Shown here: one piece after another, positions 16,720 to 24,800 of the stretch
Layout: the number at the start of each line of letters is the position of its first letter
Numbering within the stretch: the stretch's first letter is position 1
Source: Sphingobacteriaceae bacterium
GTDB lineage: Bacteria > Bacteroidota > Bacteroidia > Sphingobacteriales > Sphingobacteriaceae
Length of the DNA stretch: 31,141 bases
Assembly: GCA_025450155.1 (NCBI GenBank)
Contig: JANWIB010000106.1
Coordinates: 1-31,141 of the forward strand
Reading direction: 5' to 3'
The notes under the pieces: model-generated
The model's database searches: none
Seen by the model: the letters and a program-made list of their open reading frames with translations, nothing else
Told to the model about the DNA's origin: nothing
Program-made: the position numbers and the translations under genes

Positions 16720-17064
16720 GGCAAGTTAAAAATTAATAGGTTCAAGCTATTTTTTGTCGTTATTGTTGCTTTTATATTTTTTAGTTCTTCAAAGCCAAAA
16801 AACGAATATAAGATCAGCAGTATAGATTCGTTAAAAACTGAATATTATATAGATAGTAAACCCGTTTCCGAACAGGAATTTAAAAAATTCTTATCGTTTT
16901 TAACAGAAATTGAAGGTACCTGGTATTGTGTGGAAATGGTTCAAGGAGGCGGTTCGGGATATAATGTTAAAGACAAAGAAGGGGTAATTTATTACTATTT
17001 AGCCGTATCTGAAGATAATCGGGGCCGGGTTACCCTTACCAGAGAGATACCTTTAGTGGAATAA
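16711..17064 (+). CDS. Small secreted protein of unknown function
   Basis: This 117-residue product was not recognised. Residues 1-27 form a signal peptide or N-terminal anchor (positively charged KLKINRFK followed by FFVVIVAFIFF), then SSSKPK. There is no lipobox cysteine. The mature part has a helix (SEQEFKKFLSFLTEIEG) and a beta-rich half (TWYCVEMVQGGGSGYNV, VIYYYLAVSE) with a single cysteine. It lies 69 bp after the membrane beta-repeat protein and may share its transcript. The ATG is inside a potential hairpin switch (16689-16719), which gives the gene an unusual translation-initiation region. Confidence 0.6.
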   Translation: MNLGKLKINRFKLFFVVIVAFIFFSSSKPKNEYKISSIDSLKTEYYIDSKPVSEQEFKKFLSFLTEIEGTWYCVEMVQGGGSGYNVKDKEGVIYYYLAVSEDNRGRVTLTREIPLVE

Positions 17065-17133
17065 AAGTGATTTATAGTAGTTAGAGGCTACAGCGTCATC
17101 TATTTTCACATTAGTTTTTTATTCGTAGTTTCA

Positions 17134-17154
17134 ACGGTTGATTAAACTAACCGT
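17134..17154 (+). promoter_or_regulatory. Hairpin abutting the start codon of the MFS gene
   Basis: ACGGTT (17134-17139) and AACCGT (17149-17154) are perfect 6-bp arms, extended by one G-T wobble, and the ATG at 17155 follows with no spacer. The element could be a protein-binding palindrome or an mRNA hairpin that hinders ribosome loading. Confidence 0.35.
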
Positions 17155-18414
17155 ATGAATAGAAAATCTTCCTCTTCTAAAAGTAATGTTATTCTGCTTG
17201 TTTTAGTGGCAGCCCTGGGTTATTTCGTAGATATCTATGATCTGGTGCTTTTTTCGGTCGTTCGTATTAAAAGTTTTCACGACATCGGTGTTTCCGAAGC
17301 CGATATGCGTATAAAAGGCGAATATGTGTTGAATATGCAAATGGCGGGTTTGTTACTGGGCGGAATACTATGGGGCATTATTGGCGATAAATTTGGACGA
17401 ATTAAGGTCTTATTTGGCTCCATTCTTTTATATTCTGTAGCTAATTGTATTAATGGCTTAGTTACCGACATTCATTCGTATGCCATTATCCGGTTTATTG
17501 CCGGTATAGGCTTGGCTGGTGAGTTGGGGGCAGGCATTACACTAGTTAGTGAAACAATGGATAAAGAAAAACGTGGTTATGGAACCATGATTGTGGCTGG
17601 CGTGGGTCTGTTTGGAGCGGCGGCGGCGGCTACAGTTGCTAAGCATTTTACCTGGCAAACGGCTTATTTTGTAGGAGGTGGAATGGGATTTGTCCTGTTG
17701 CTGCTTCGTATAGGTACATTTGAATCGGGTATGTACCAAGACATGCAAGAAAGTAAGGTAGTAAGAGGGAGTTTTTCTGTTTTGTTTAAAGACCGCAAAC
17801 GATTGGTAAAATACCTGCATTGTATTTTAATAGGAGTTCCACTTTGGTATGTTGTAGGGATATTAATAACACAATCCCCCGAATTTGGAAAAGCGCTTGG
17901 CGCTACAGAACCATTACATGCCGGAACAGGCATTATGTTTAGTTATTTGGGAATTGCCATTGGCGATGTTTGCGCCGGTATATTCGCACAATTTACACGA
18001 TCGCGTAAATTAACCATGTTGGTATTTCATATCTTGTCTATAATAAGTGTTGTTGCTTATTTAAGTAGTAAAGGTATTACCGAAGGACAGTTTATCTGGT
18101 TGTGTCTTTTCATGGGCTTTTCAGTTGGCTATTGGGCTACCTTTGTAACTATTGCTTCAGAGCAATTCGGAACCAATATTCGGGCTTTGGTTACTACCAC
18201 AGTTCCAAACTTTGTAAGAGGTTCGCTTATTCCGATCACTTTTATTTTTGAATTTTTTGTGCATCGTTTTGATATTATTATCGCGGCGTATATTATGATC
18301 TTTTTGCTTTCAGCAATTGCTTTATTTTCATTAAGCAGATTAAAAGAAAGTTTTAGCAAAGATTTAGATTATATGGAAGAAGCGGTAGCCGATCAGGCTA
18401 ATCTCCTCTCCTGA
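17155..18414 (+). CDS. MFS transporter (sugar/organic-acid porter type)
   Basis: This 419-residue permease has 12 predicted membrane helices. The MFS loop 2-3 motif is GDKFGRIKVLFGS, and GAGITLVSETMDKEKRGYGT matches the helix 4-5 signature of metabolite/H+ symporters. The first helix (ALGYFVDIYDLVLFSVV) contains acidic residues typical of symporters of that group. The substrate cannot be told from sequence. The ATG at 17155 is used because the N-terminal SSSSKS tail precedes helix 1 directly; it immediately follows a hairpin. hemF begins 41 bp downstream on the same strand, but a link to haem or precursor uptake is not shown. Confidence 0.9.
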   Translation: MNRKSSSSKSNVILLVLVAALGYFVDIYDLVLFSVVRIKSFHDIGVSEADMRIKGEYVLNMQMAGLLLGGILWGIIGDKFGRIKVLFGSILLYSVANCINGLVTDIHSYAIIRFIAGIGLAGELGAGITLVSETMDKEKRGYGTMIVAGVGLFGAAAAATVAKHFTWQTAYFVGGGMGFVLLLLRIGTFESGMYQDMQESKVVRGSFSVLFKDRKRLVKYLHCILIGVPLWYVVGILITQSPEFGKALGATEPLHAGTGIMFSYLGIAIGDVCAGIFAQFTRSRKLTMLVFHILSIISVVAYLSSKGITEGQFIWLCLFMGFSVGYWATFVTIASEQFGTNIRALVTTTVPNFVRGSLIPITFIFEFFVHRFDIIIAAYIMIFLLSAIALFSLSRLKESFSKDLDYMEEAVADQANLLS

Positions 18415-18455
18415 TTCAATATGAATGTTATAAAAGAAAAATACATTTTTGCTGT

Positions 18456-19352
18456 ATGATTATTAAAGAATTAATTGCTGACGAATACCGATTAATACAG
18501 GACGAAATTTGTAGGGGATTAGAACAGGCCGATGGAAAAGGAAAGTTTGAAGAGGAATTATGGCAACGCGAAGAAGGAGGAGGAGGCCGTAGCCGGGTAA
18601 TGCAAAATGGCGCTATAATTGAAAAGGGCGGCGTTAATTTTTCTGCAGTTTTTGGCAAACTTCCCGAGGCTGTAAAAAAATCATTTAATGTTGATTCGGA
18701 TGATTTTTTTGCCACCGGTGTCTCTATTGTCATCCATCCCAACCATCCGTTTGTACCCATTATCCACATGAATATCCGGTACTTCGAAATGAATGAGCAT
18801 ATCCGTTGGTTCGGCGGTGGTATTGATCTCACACCCCATTATATTATTGAAAACGATGCCCGGTTCTTCCATACCTACTTAAAACAAGTATGCGATCAGT
18901 TTAATGCTAATTTTTATATTAAGTTTAAAGCCTGGGCCGATGATTATTTCTTTATTAAACATCGAAACGAAACACGGGGAATAGGAGGTATCTTCTACGA
19001 TCGCTTAACTCCGATTACAGCCGGAGTAAGCTGGGAGAAAGTTTTTGAATTTTCAAAAGCGGTTGGGCATTCTTTTGTTCCTATTTATAGTGAATTAATT
19101 AACCGAAATAAGGATAAATCATTCAACGATAGTAATAAGCAATGGCAATACCAACGCCGAAGCCGCTATGCTGAGTTTAATTTGGTTTACGATGCCGGAA
19201 CCAAATTCGGACTGGAAACTAATGGACGCATTGAATCTATCTTGATGAGTTTACCTCCACAGGCAAATTGGATATATAACTATGAACCCGATGCAGGGAG
19301 TGAAGAAGAAAAAACATTAAATTTGTTAAAAAAGGGGATTAACTGGGTATAA
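18456..19352 (+). CDS. hemF: Oxygen-dependent coproporphyrinogen III oxidase
   Basis: HemF decarboxylates coproporphyrinogen III to protoporphyrinogen IX using O2, in the cytoplasm. The 298-residue protein has the family length and signatures: GGGRSRVMQNG and GVNFSAVFG, HPNHPFVPIIHMNIRYFE (catalytic-site histidines), WFGGGIDLTPHY, RGIGGIFYDRL, and YAEFNLVYDAGTKFGLETNG near the C-terminus. All expected blocks are intact. Its presence supports an aerobic or facultative lifestyle. No other haem gene is adjacent; it follows the MFS gene on the same strand. Confidence 0.97.
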   Translation: MIIKELIADEYRLIQDEICRGLEQADGKGKFEEELWQREEGGGGRSRVMQNGAIIEKGGVNFSAVFGKLPEAVKKSFNVDSDDFFATGVSIVIHPNHPFVPIIHMNIRYFEMNEHIRWFGGGIDLTPHYIIENDARFFHTYLKQVCDQFNANFYIKFKAWADDYFFIKHRNETRGIGGIFYDRLTPITAGVSWEKVFEFSKAVGHSFVPIYSELINRNKDKSFNDSNKQWQYQRRSRYAEFNLVYDAGTKFGLETNGRIESILMSLPPQANWIYNYEPDAGSEEEKTLNLLKKGINWV

Positions 19353-19401
19353 GTGTTTTACCCTTCAATGCACAAGTGGAAACAAAATATCAATCAGCAA
19401 A

Positions 19402-19440
19402 GTTTCCCTTCCTTTGCAAGCGAGGGGATTAAGGGGAGGT
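19402..19440. repeat. Purine/pyrimidine-rich REP-like intergenic element
   Basis: The element reads TTTCCCTTCC, then a CTTTGCAAGC centre, then GAGGGGATTAAGGGGAGGT. TCCCTT and AGGGGA pair (one wobble) across the centre, and the AGGGG block is repeated. It resembles the short CCCTTC/GGGGATTAAGGGGAGG intergenic repeats that I recall from many Bacteroidota genomes. It overlaps the 3' end of the glycosyltransferase gene. No second copy was noticed in this window. Confidence 0.35.
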
Positions 19441-20460
19441 AAAATCTCTATCTTCTAATTCTTTAAAGCTTCGTTTTCCTTTTACAAAGTATTCCCAAAC
19501 AATACTCCCCTTGTAAAGACCTTTTGTATTTGCATTAAAAGTACTTTTAGACAGTTTAGGAATACGGAAAAGCGTTTTTGAGAAATCAATATGAGCTTTG
19601 CTTATTGCCCTGGCATGTTGAAATTTTCTCATGGCTACAAATCTAACCAATGCAATAAAATCGAGCCAAGAGCGGATAAAAATTACCCCTGCCGATTTTT
19701 TTAAAGGCAGGTTTTTTTGCAGCATGGTCAGGCTGTTGCGAAAGTTCAGATAGGTTTTACGGGGATCAGTTACTGTCAAAGTTCCACCACCAACATGAAA
19801 GACAGTAGAATCCGGGCAATACATAATTTTATATCCCATGTTTTTTAAGCGCCAGCATAAATCAACTTCTTCCATATGGGCAAAAAAGTTCGAGTCGAAG
19901 CCGCCGGTTTTCTCCCAGCATTCTTTTCTGATAAATAATGCCGCCCCCGAGGCCCAAAAAACCTCTTTTACATCATCATATTGTCCGGTATCTGCCTCTA
20001 AGGTGTCAAATATTCTCCCACGACAAAACGGATAGCCCAACATATCCATATAGCCTCCGGCAGCTCCGGCATATTCAAACAGGTGCCTGTAAGCCCACGA
20101 CCTAATTTTTGGTTGTGCCGCCGCAATAGAAGTATCGCTTTCCATTAAACGGATAACCGGTTCTATCCAGTTAGGGGTAACTTCCACATCCGAATTGAGC
20201 AGTACAAAATAATCGGCATTCACATGTTTAAGCACCTGGTTATAACCTTCTGCATAACCATAGTTTTTATCGTTGTAGATGATCTTTATTTTCGGATAAT
20301 TTTGTTGCACAAACTCTACCGAATCATCGGTAGAAGCATTATCACCTAAAATTAATTCCAGGTTTGGATAGGCCGAGTTATATACCGTGGGCAGGAAACG
20401 CTCCACATGTAGCTTTCCATTATAATTTAATATCACTACGGCAACTTTCGGATAGCTCAT
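19429..20460 (-). CDS. Family 2 glycosyltransferase (rhamnosyltransferase-like)
   Basis: This 343-residue GT-A enzyme has the N-terminal nucleotide-sugar-binding stretch VAVVILNYNGK and LGDNASTDDSVEF, the DxD-like VLLNSDVEV, and the acceptor-site HMEEVDLCWR with the catalytic acidic pair. Such enzymes add sugars to lipid-linked or cell-wall glycans. Its ATG overlaps the stop of the upstream acyltransferase gene as ATGA, so the two are translationally coupled, which suggests a shared role in lipid A or lipid-linked glycan synthesis. The last codons (TSP-stop) lie inside a REP-like element, so the C-terminus may have been trimmed or replaced by it. Confidence 0.92.
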   Translation of the reverse strand: MSYPKVAVVILNYNGKLHVERFLPTVYNSAYPNLELILGDNASTDDSVEFVQQNYPKIKIIYNDKNYGYAEGYNQVLKHVNADYFVLLNSDVEVTPNWIEPVIRLMESDTSIAAAQPKIRSWAYRHLFEYAGAAGGYMDMLGYPFCRGRIFDTLEADTGQYDDVKEVFWASGAALFIRKECWEKTGGFDSNFFAHMEEVDLCWRLKNMGYKIMYCPDSTVFHVGGGTLTVTDPRKTYLNFRNSLTMLQKNLPLKKSAGVIFIRSWLDFIALVRFVAMRKFQHARAISKAHIDFSKTLFRIPKLSKSTFNANTKGLYKGSIVWEYFVKGKRSFKELEDRDFTSP

Positions 20461-21335
20461 CGTTGTATATCCTCCGGCTTAAATTTCCATCTTTTATGAG
20501 ACCATAACCACAATTCCGGACGTTGTTGTATAATTCGTTCTAACTCTTGTATATGTAAAGTTGTTATTTCGTATTCGGCAGTGTCTTTTGGAGTAACGGA
20601 TAACGTTTTAAAAGTAGCTTCGTAATAACCTCTTTTAACTTTATCCATATGGCAATAAACCACCGGGTAATTAGTGGCTTTAGCAATTTTCTCTATTCCT
20701 AAAAATACAGCAGTAGGCTGATTCAAAAAGGTGGTAAAGAACTGCGTTTCGCCTCTAACCGGGGTTTGATCGCTAACAAAAACTGAAAGAAAAGTTTCGT
20801 TTTTTAACTCAATCATTTTTCGTAAGGTGTTGCGCATAGCTACCATAGTTGCTCCAAAACGCGAACGCATGTGGTTTATTAATCCCTCAAAATTTTTGTT
20901 ATTGATGGGTTTATATACGGTCATCACTTGATCAAAACGAGCCGAAGCTATTAAATTCCCCCATTCCCAATTGGCATAATGCCCGGTTGCAAGTATTACC
21001 GAGCGTCCTTGTTCAAAATATTGCATTACCTCTTCGGGGTTTCTTAAAGGAAACCTTTTTATAATATTTTCTTTTGAGATGGAATACATTTTTACTGATT
21101 CCACAATCATATCTGCAAGAAAATGGTAAAACTTTTTGGCAATTTCTGTTTTTTCAGAATCAGATTTCTCCGGAAAAGCGTTTCTAAGATTCGTTAAAAC
21201 TACATCCTTTCTATATCCAACTAAATAATAAAGAATTAAGTAAATCAGATCAGCAAACAGGTACAAAATAGGAAAGGGAAGGAGAGAGGTTAAGTATAAA
21301 AGAAAAGCGGCTATCCTGAATGAAAGTTTTCCCAT
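20457..21335 (-). CDS. LpxL/HtrB-family lipid acyltransferase
   Basis: This 292-residue protein has an N-terminal hydrophobic anchor (residues 5-38) and the lysophospholipid/lipid A acyltransferase signature GHYANWEWGN. This gives the H-x4-E catalytic pair (H119, E124) used by LpxL/LpxM-type late acyltransferases. SVFVSDQTP is the second conserved block, and YPVVYCHMDKVKRGYYEATF the third. It most likely transfers a secondary acyl chain onto lipid A, or onto another glycolipid, at the inner membrane. It overlaps the glycosyltransferase gene by four bases and is divergent from the WbqC gene. Confidence 0.9.
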   Translation of the reverse strand: MGKLSFRIAAFLLYLTSLLPFPILYLFADLIYLILYYLVGYRKDVVLTNLRNAFPEKSDSEKTEIAKKFYHFLADMIVESVKMYSISKENIIKRFPLRNPEEVMQYFEQGRSVILATGHYANWEWGNLIASARFDQVMTVYKPINNKNFEGLINHMRSRFGATMVAMRNTLRKMIELKNETFLSVFVSDQTPVRGETQFFTTFLNQPTAVFLGIEKIAKATNYPVVYCHMDKVKRGYYEATFKTLSVTPKDTAEYEITTLHIQELERIIQQRPELWLWSHKRWKFKPEDIQR

Positions 21336-21435
21336 TTAAATTATGCTTCTACAACCCAGGATACTACTTTAATATTTATTTAACCCTTTGGTGCCGGGTG
21401 TTTTATCCTTAATTTCGGCACAAGTCACAAACTTA

Positions 21436-22053
21436 ATGCAATCCATGAACAAAGGCGCAATTTTACCATTATTTTACCTTCCTCCAACAGAATATTTCAA
21501 TAAATTAATCCGCTTTAAAGAGCATATCCAAATAGAACGCTTTGAACATTTTCCAAAACAAACGTACCGTAACAGGGCCTCCATTCAATCTCCAAATGGA
21601 AAGTTAGATCTTATTGTCCCGGTGATTAAAGGTTCTAAAGTACATACCAGAATTAAAGATGTAAAAATAAGCTATGATTTTAACTGGCAACGTTTACATT
21701 GGATGAGTTTACAAACCTCTTACAGAAGTTCAGCCTATTTTGAATTTTATGAAGATGAACTGGCTCCCTTTTATGAGAAAAAGTGGGGTTTCCTTTTTGA
21801 TTATAATGAAGAACTGCTACGCTTACTGCTAAGGTTCTTGAAACTAGATATTTCGTATTCTTTTACAGAAGTTTACGAAAAAGAATATACAGATAAAGAA
21901 GATTTTCGCACCATAATACACCCGAAACTAAATTCTGATTATCATGCTGAACCTTATTTTCAGGTATTTGAAGATCGCCACAGCTTTATGCCCAACTTAA
22001 GCATTGTAGATTTGTTATTCAGTCAAGGTCCACAAAGTAACAGGTTCCTATAG
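21436..22053 (+). CDS. WbqC-family protein
   Basis: This protein of about 205 residues matches the WbqC family. Conserved pieces are AILPLFYLPPTEYF, the KQTYRNRASIQSPNG loop, DFNWQRLHWMSLQTSYRSSAYFEFY and LSIVDLLFSQGP. Family members occur in surface-polysaccharide loci or next to signal-peptidase genes and may act in aminosugar modification; their reaction is not established here. The frame is open to a TTG at 21388, but the family starts around MNKGAILPLFY, so ATG 21436 or ATG 21445 is more likely. It is divergent from the acyltransferase gene and 64 bp before mgtE. Confidence 0.85.
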   Translation: MQSMNKGAILPLFYLPPTEYFNKLIRFKEHIQIERFEHFPKQTYRNRASIQSPNGKLDLIVPVIKGSKVHTRIKDVKISYDFNWQRLHWMSLQTSYRSSAYFEFYEDELAPFYEKKWGFLFDYNEELLRLLLRFLKLDISYSFTEVYEKEYTDKEDFRTIIHPKLNSDYHAEPYFQVFEDRHSFMPNLSIVDLLFSQGPQSNRFL

Positions 22054-22117
22054 TTATTGATTTTTCAATTAAATATATAGACAACATAAACAATTCTATT
22101 TACTAATTTAGCAACCG

Positions 22118-23467
22118 ATGCAATCTTTTGAGCTTGATAAAAGTGATATTCAACGTATCAGGCAGGCGCTTGATGGCGATGACGATGCGCTAAAAGTGTT
22201 GTTAAAGGAGTATCATGCCTCAGAAATTGCCATTCTTTTCGAAAGTCTTCCACAAGAATCTCGTGAACGAATAATTAATATACTTCCTTCAGAAACAGCT
22301 TCTGAAGTAATTTCTGAAATGGATTACGAAATCCATCCGGAGAAGATTTTAGAGAATCTGCACCCCGAGAAACGCTCGGAGATTGTAGAAGAAATGGATT
22401 ATGATGTGGCCACCGACATTATAAGCCAACTACCTGAAGAACAACAAGATGAAATTCTTGGTGAGCTGGATGAAGAAAATGCCTCTCACATTCGCCAGCT
22501 CTTAACTTACGAAGAAGATACTGCCGGTGGGCTAATGAACACCCAGGTGCTAAAGGTGAATCATAACCTAACCAAAAAAGAAGCCCTTGAAGAAATCATC
22601 CGCCAATCGGAAGAAATGGAGGAGTTTTATACCATTAATGTAGTAGATAATCACAATCACCTCAAAGGAATTGTCTCACTAAAAGATATTCTTAAGTCGA
22701 AAAATACGGTTCCTATCCGGGAATTGGTAAATCCGGATTTTGTATTTGTAAAAGCTGATACCGATCAGGAAGAAGTGGCCAAGCGCTTATCGCAATATAA
22801 TTTAACCAGCATTCCTGTTGTTGATGACGAAATGCATCTTTTAGGACGAATTACGTTTGACGATGTTATTGACGTACTTCAGGAAGAGAACACGGAAGAT
22901 ATTTTGAAAATTTCCGGCGTATCAGAAGACGAGGAGCTTGCAGGTAACTGGAAAGAAGCTGTAAAAAGCCGTTTACCCTGGCTGGTGATTAATCTGATAA
23001 CCGCATTTCTTGCGGCATCAGTAATCCGGTATTTTGATCAAACCATTTCCCGTTTGGTGATACTCTCTGGTTACATGACTATTATTGCCGGAATGGGAGG
23101 GAATGCTGCTACACAAGCTTTAGCGGTAACGGTTCGTCGTATTTCTTTAAGTGACCTTACCGATAACCAAGCCTATAGAACCGTTTTAAAAGAGTTTACC
23201 GTGGGTTTAATCAATGGCGCTGTCAATGGTTTCATTGTGTTAATTTTTGCTTTGTTTTACGATAATAATCCCATGCTGGGCCTGGTGATTTTTCTGGCCA
23301 TGACTGGAAATCTAATCATCGCCGGTATAACAGGTGCTTCCATTCCACTAATCTTAAAACGCATAGGCATTGATCCCGCAATTGCATCTTCTATCATCAT
23401 CACCACCTTTACCGATGTATTCGGTTTTTTACTGCTTTTAGGATTTGCAAGCAAACTTTTGCTGTAA
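22118..23467 (+). CDS. mgtE: MgtE-type magnesium channel/transporter
   Basis: This 449-residue protein has the whole MgtE architecture. An acidic N-domain of short repeats (LPQESRERIINILPSE, LPEEQQDEILGELDEE) spans about 1-130, and two CBS domains span about 130-255. A connecting helix follows, then five membrane helices (about 285-449) with the pore signature GNAATQALAVTVR and a final GFLLLLGF helix. It mediates Mg2+ influx gated by cytoplasmic Mg2+ through the CBS/N domains. No Mg2+ riboswitch was recognised in the 64 bp before the gene. Confidence 0.97.
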   Translation: MQSFELDKSDIQRIRQALDGDDDALKVLLKEYHASEIAILFESLPQESRERIINILPSETASEVISEMDYEIHPEKILENLHPEKRSEIVEEMDYDVATDIISQLPEEQQDEILGELDEENASHIRQLLTYEEDTAGGLMNTQVLKVNHNLTKKEALEEIIRQSEEMEEFYTINVVDNHNHLKGIVSLKDILKSKNTVPIRELVNPDFVFVKADTDQEEVAKRLSQYNLTSIPVVDDEMHLLGRITFDDVIDVLQEENTEDILKISGVSEDEELAGNWKEAVKSRLPWLVINLITAFLAASVIRYFDQTISRLVILSGYMTIIAGMGGNAATQALAVTVRRISLSDLTDNQAYRTVLKEFTVGLINGAVNGFIVLIFALFYDNNPMLGLVIFLAMTGNLIIAGITGASIPLILKRIGIDPAIASSIIITTFTDVFGFLLLLGFASKLLL

Positions 23468-23537
23468 TTATCTAAAATATTTACTCTTTTTATAAAAAAC
23501 ACAAACCCCCTTATTATTTAATTGTTAGGCATTGTAC

Positions 23538-23565
23538 ACTTGAGGAAATTAATATACCTCTAAGT
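23538..23565 (+). promoter_or_regulatory. Inverted repeat in the 5' region of cfa
   Basis: ACTTGAGG pairs with CCTC-AAGT, with one bulged T, around an 11-nt AT-rich loop. It lies 23 bp before the cfa start codon. It could be a transcriptional operator or an mRNA stem; no consensus was recognised. Confidence 0.3.
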
Positions 23566-23587
23566 TAACTACCATTGAAATTAAAGT

Positions 23588-24745
23588 ATGAATGCCAGCC
23601 ATTTTCTATTAAATAAATCTCTTTTTAAGAATAGTTTTTACAAGGAAACCATACAGAATTTATTAGCTAAAGCCGATGTATCAATTAATGGGTCAAGACC
23701 GTGGGATATACAAGTGCATGATGAACGACTTTATTCATACTTGTTTAATCAGGCTTCGCTGGGGCTTGGTGAATCCTATATGAAGGGCTTATGGGATTGT
23801 CAGGCTATAGATCAGCTTATGTATAAAGTTTTGAGTGCCGACCTGGAAAAACAGGTAACCAGAGACATAAAAACGATATGGTATAAAATACAGGCAACAT
23901 TTTTGAACCGGCAGACAGTGCAAAGAGCACATCAGGATATAAGAAAGCATTATGATATAGGCAACGATCTTTTTGAGGCCATGCTAGATAAAAGAATGAT
24001 TTACTCTTGTGCCTATTGGCAGAATGCTGCAACCCTGGAGGAAGCGCAGGACGGTAAACTGGATTTGATATGTCGAAAGCTCCGACTTGAACAGGGACAA
24101 AGAATACTGGACATTGGGTGTGGTTGGGGAGGTTTTGCCAGTTTTGCCGCAGAAAATTATGGTGTAGAAGTATTAGGAATAACCTTATCCGAAGAACAGG
24201 TAAAACTGGCAAAAAAACGATGTAAACATCTTCCGGTTGAAATACGCTTACAGGATTACAGGAGTGTGAATGAGCAGTTTGATCGGATTGTATCCGTGGG
24301 GATGTTTGAACACGTAGGCTATAAAAACTATGATACCTATATGAATGTCATTCAACGGATACTGAAAAAAGATGGCTTATTTCTATTGCATAGCATAGGA
24401 GGCAATTCTTCAGTTACCACAACCGATCCCTGGATAAATACTTATATTTTTCCTAACGGGATGATGCCATCCATCAGTCAAATAGCTAAAGCTGCCGAGA
24501 ACAAACTGATTATGGAAGACTGGCATAACTTTGGAACTTTTTATGATTTAACGCTGATGGAATGGCTTAAACGATTTAAAAATGCGTGGCCCGATTTAAA
24601 AAAGCGATATGGGGATCAGTTTTACCGCATGTGGGTATATTACCTATCGTGTAGTGCAGCTTCGTTCAGAACGAAAAAAAATAATTTATGGCAAATCGTT
24701 TTTTCCATCCCAACCAATCCTGCTGCCTATACCTCTGTGAGGTAG
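23588..24745 (+). CDS. cfa: Cyclopropane-fatty-acyl-phospholipid synthase
   Basis: This 385-residue enzyme transfers a methylene group from S-adenosylmethionine to cis double bonds of membrane phospholipid acyl chains. The N-terminal lipid-binding domain is at ~1-110. The SAM site is LDIGCGWGGFASFAAE near residue 175, followed by GITLSEEQVKLAKKR, then SVGMFEHVGYKNY. The C-terminal CSAASFRTKKNNLWQIVFS block is typical of bacterial Cfa. Cyclopropane formation is a stationary-phase and stress response of the membrane. The gene stands as a single transcription unit with an inverted repeat just upstream. Confidence 0.95.
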   Translation: MNASHFLLNKSLFKNSFYKETIQNLLAKADVSINGSRPWDIQVHDERLYSYLFNQASLGLGESYMKGLWDCQAIDQLMYKVLSADLEKQVTRDIKTIWYKIQATFLNRQTVQRAHQDIRKHYDIGNDLFEAMLDKRMIYSCAYWQNAATLEEAQDGKLDLICRKLRLEQGQRILDIGCGWGGFASFAAENYGVEVLGITLSEEQVKLAKKRCKHLPVEIRLQDYRSVNEQFDRIVSVGMFEHVGYKNYDTYMNVIQRILKKDGLFLLHSIGGNSSVTTTDPWINTYIFPNGMMPSISQIAKAAENKLIMEDWHNFGTFYDLTLMEWLKRFKNAWPDLKKRYGDQFYRMWVYYLSCSAASFRTKKNNLWQIVFSIPTNPAAYTSVR

Positions 24746-24800
24746 ATTTCAATATTTATCGGGAAATCTGCTCTGCAATTAGCAGAAATATTAAACCGAA

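Noticed and set aside
17542..17933. Overlapping minus-strand frames within the MFS gene
   Set aside because: Their products are low-complexity, Ser/Arg-rich chains typical of antisense reading of membrane-protein codons.
22054..22117. A magnesium riboswitch before mgtE
   Set aside because: The interval is only 64 bp and AT-rich with no stem of useful length.
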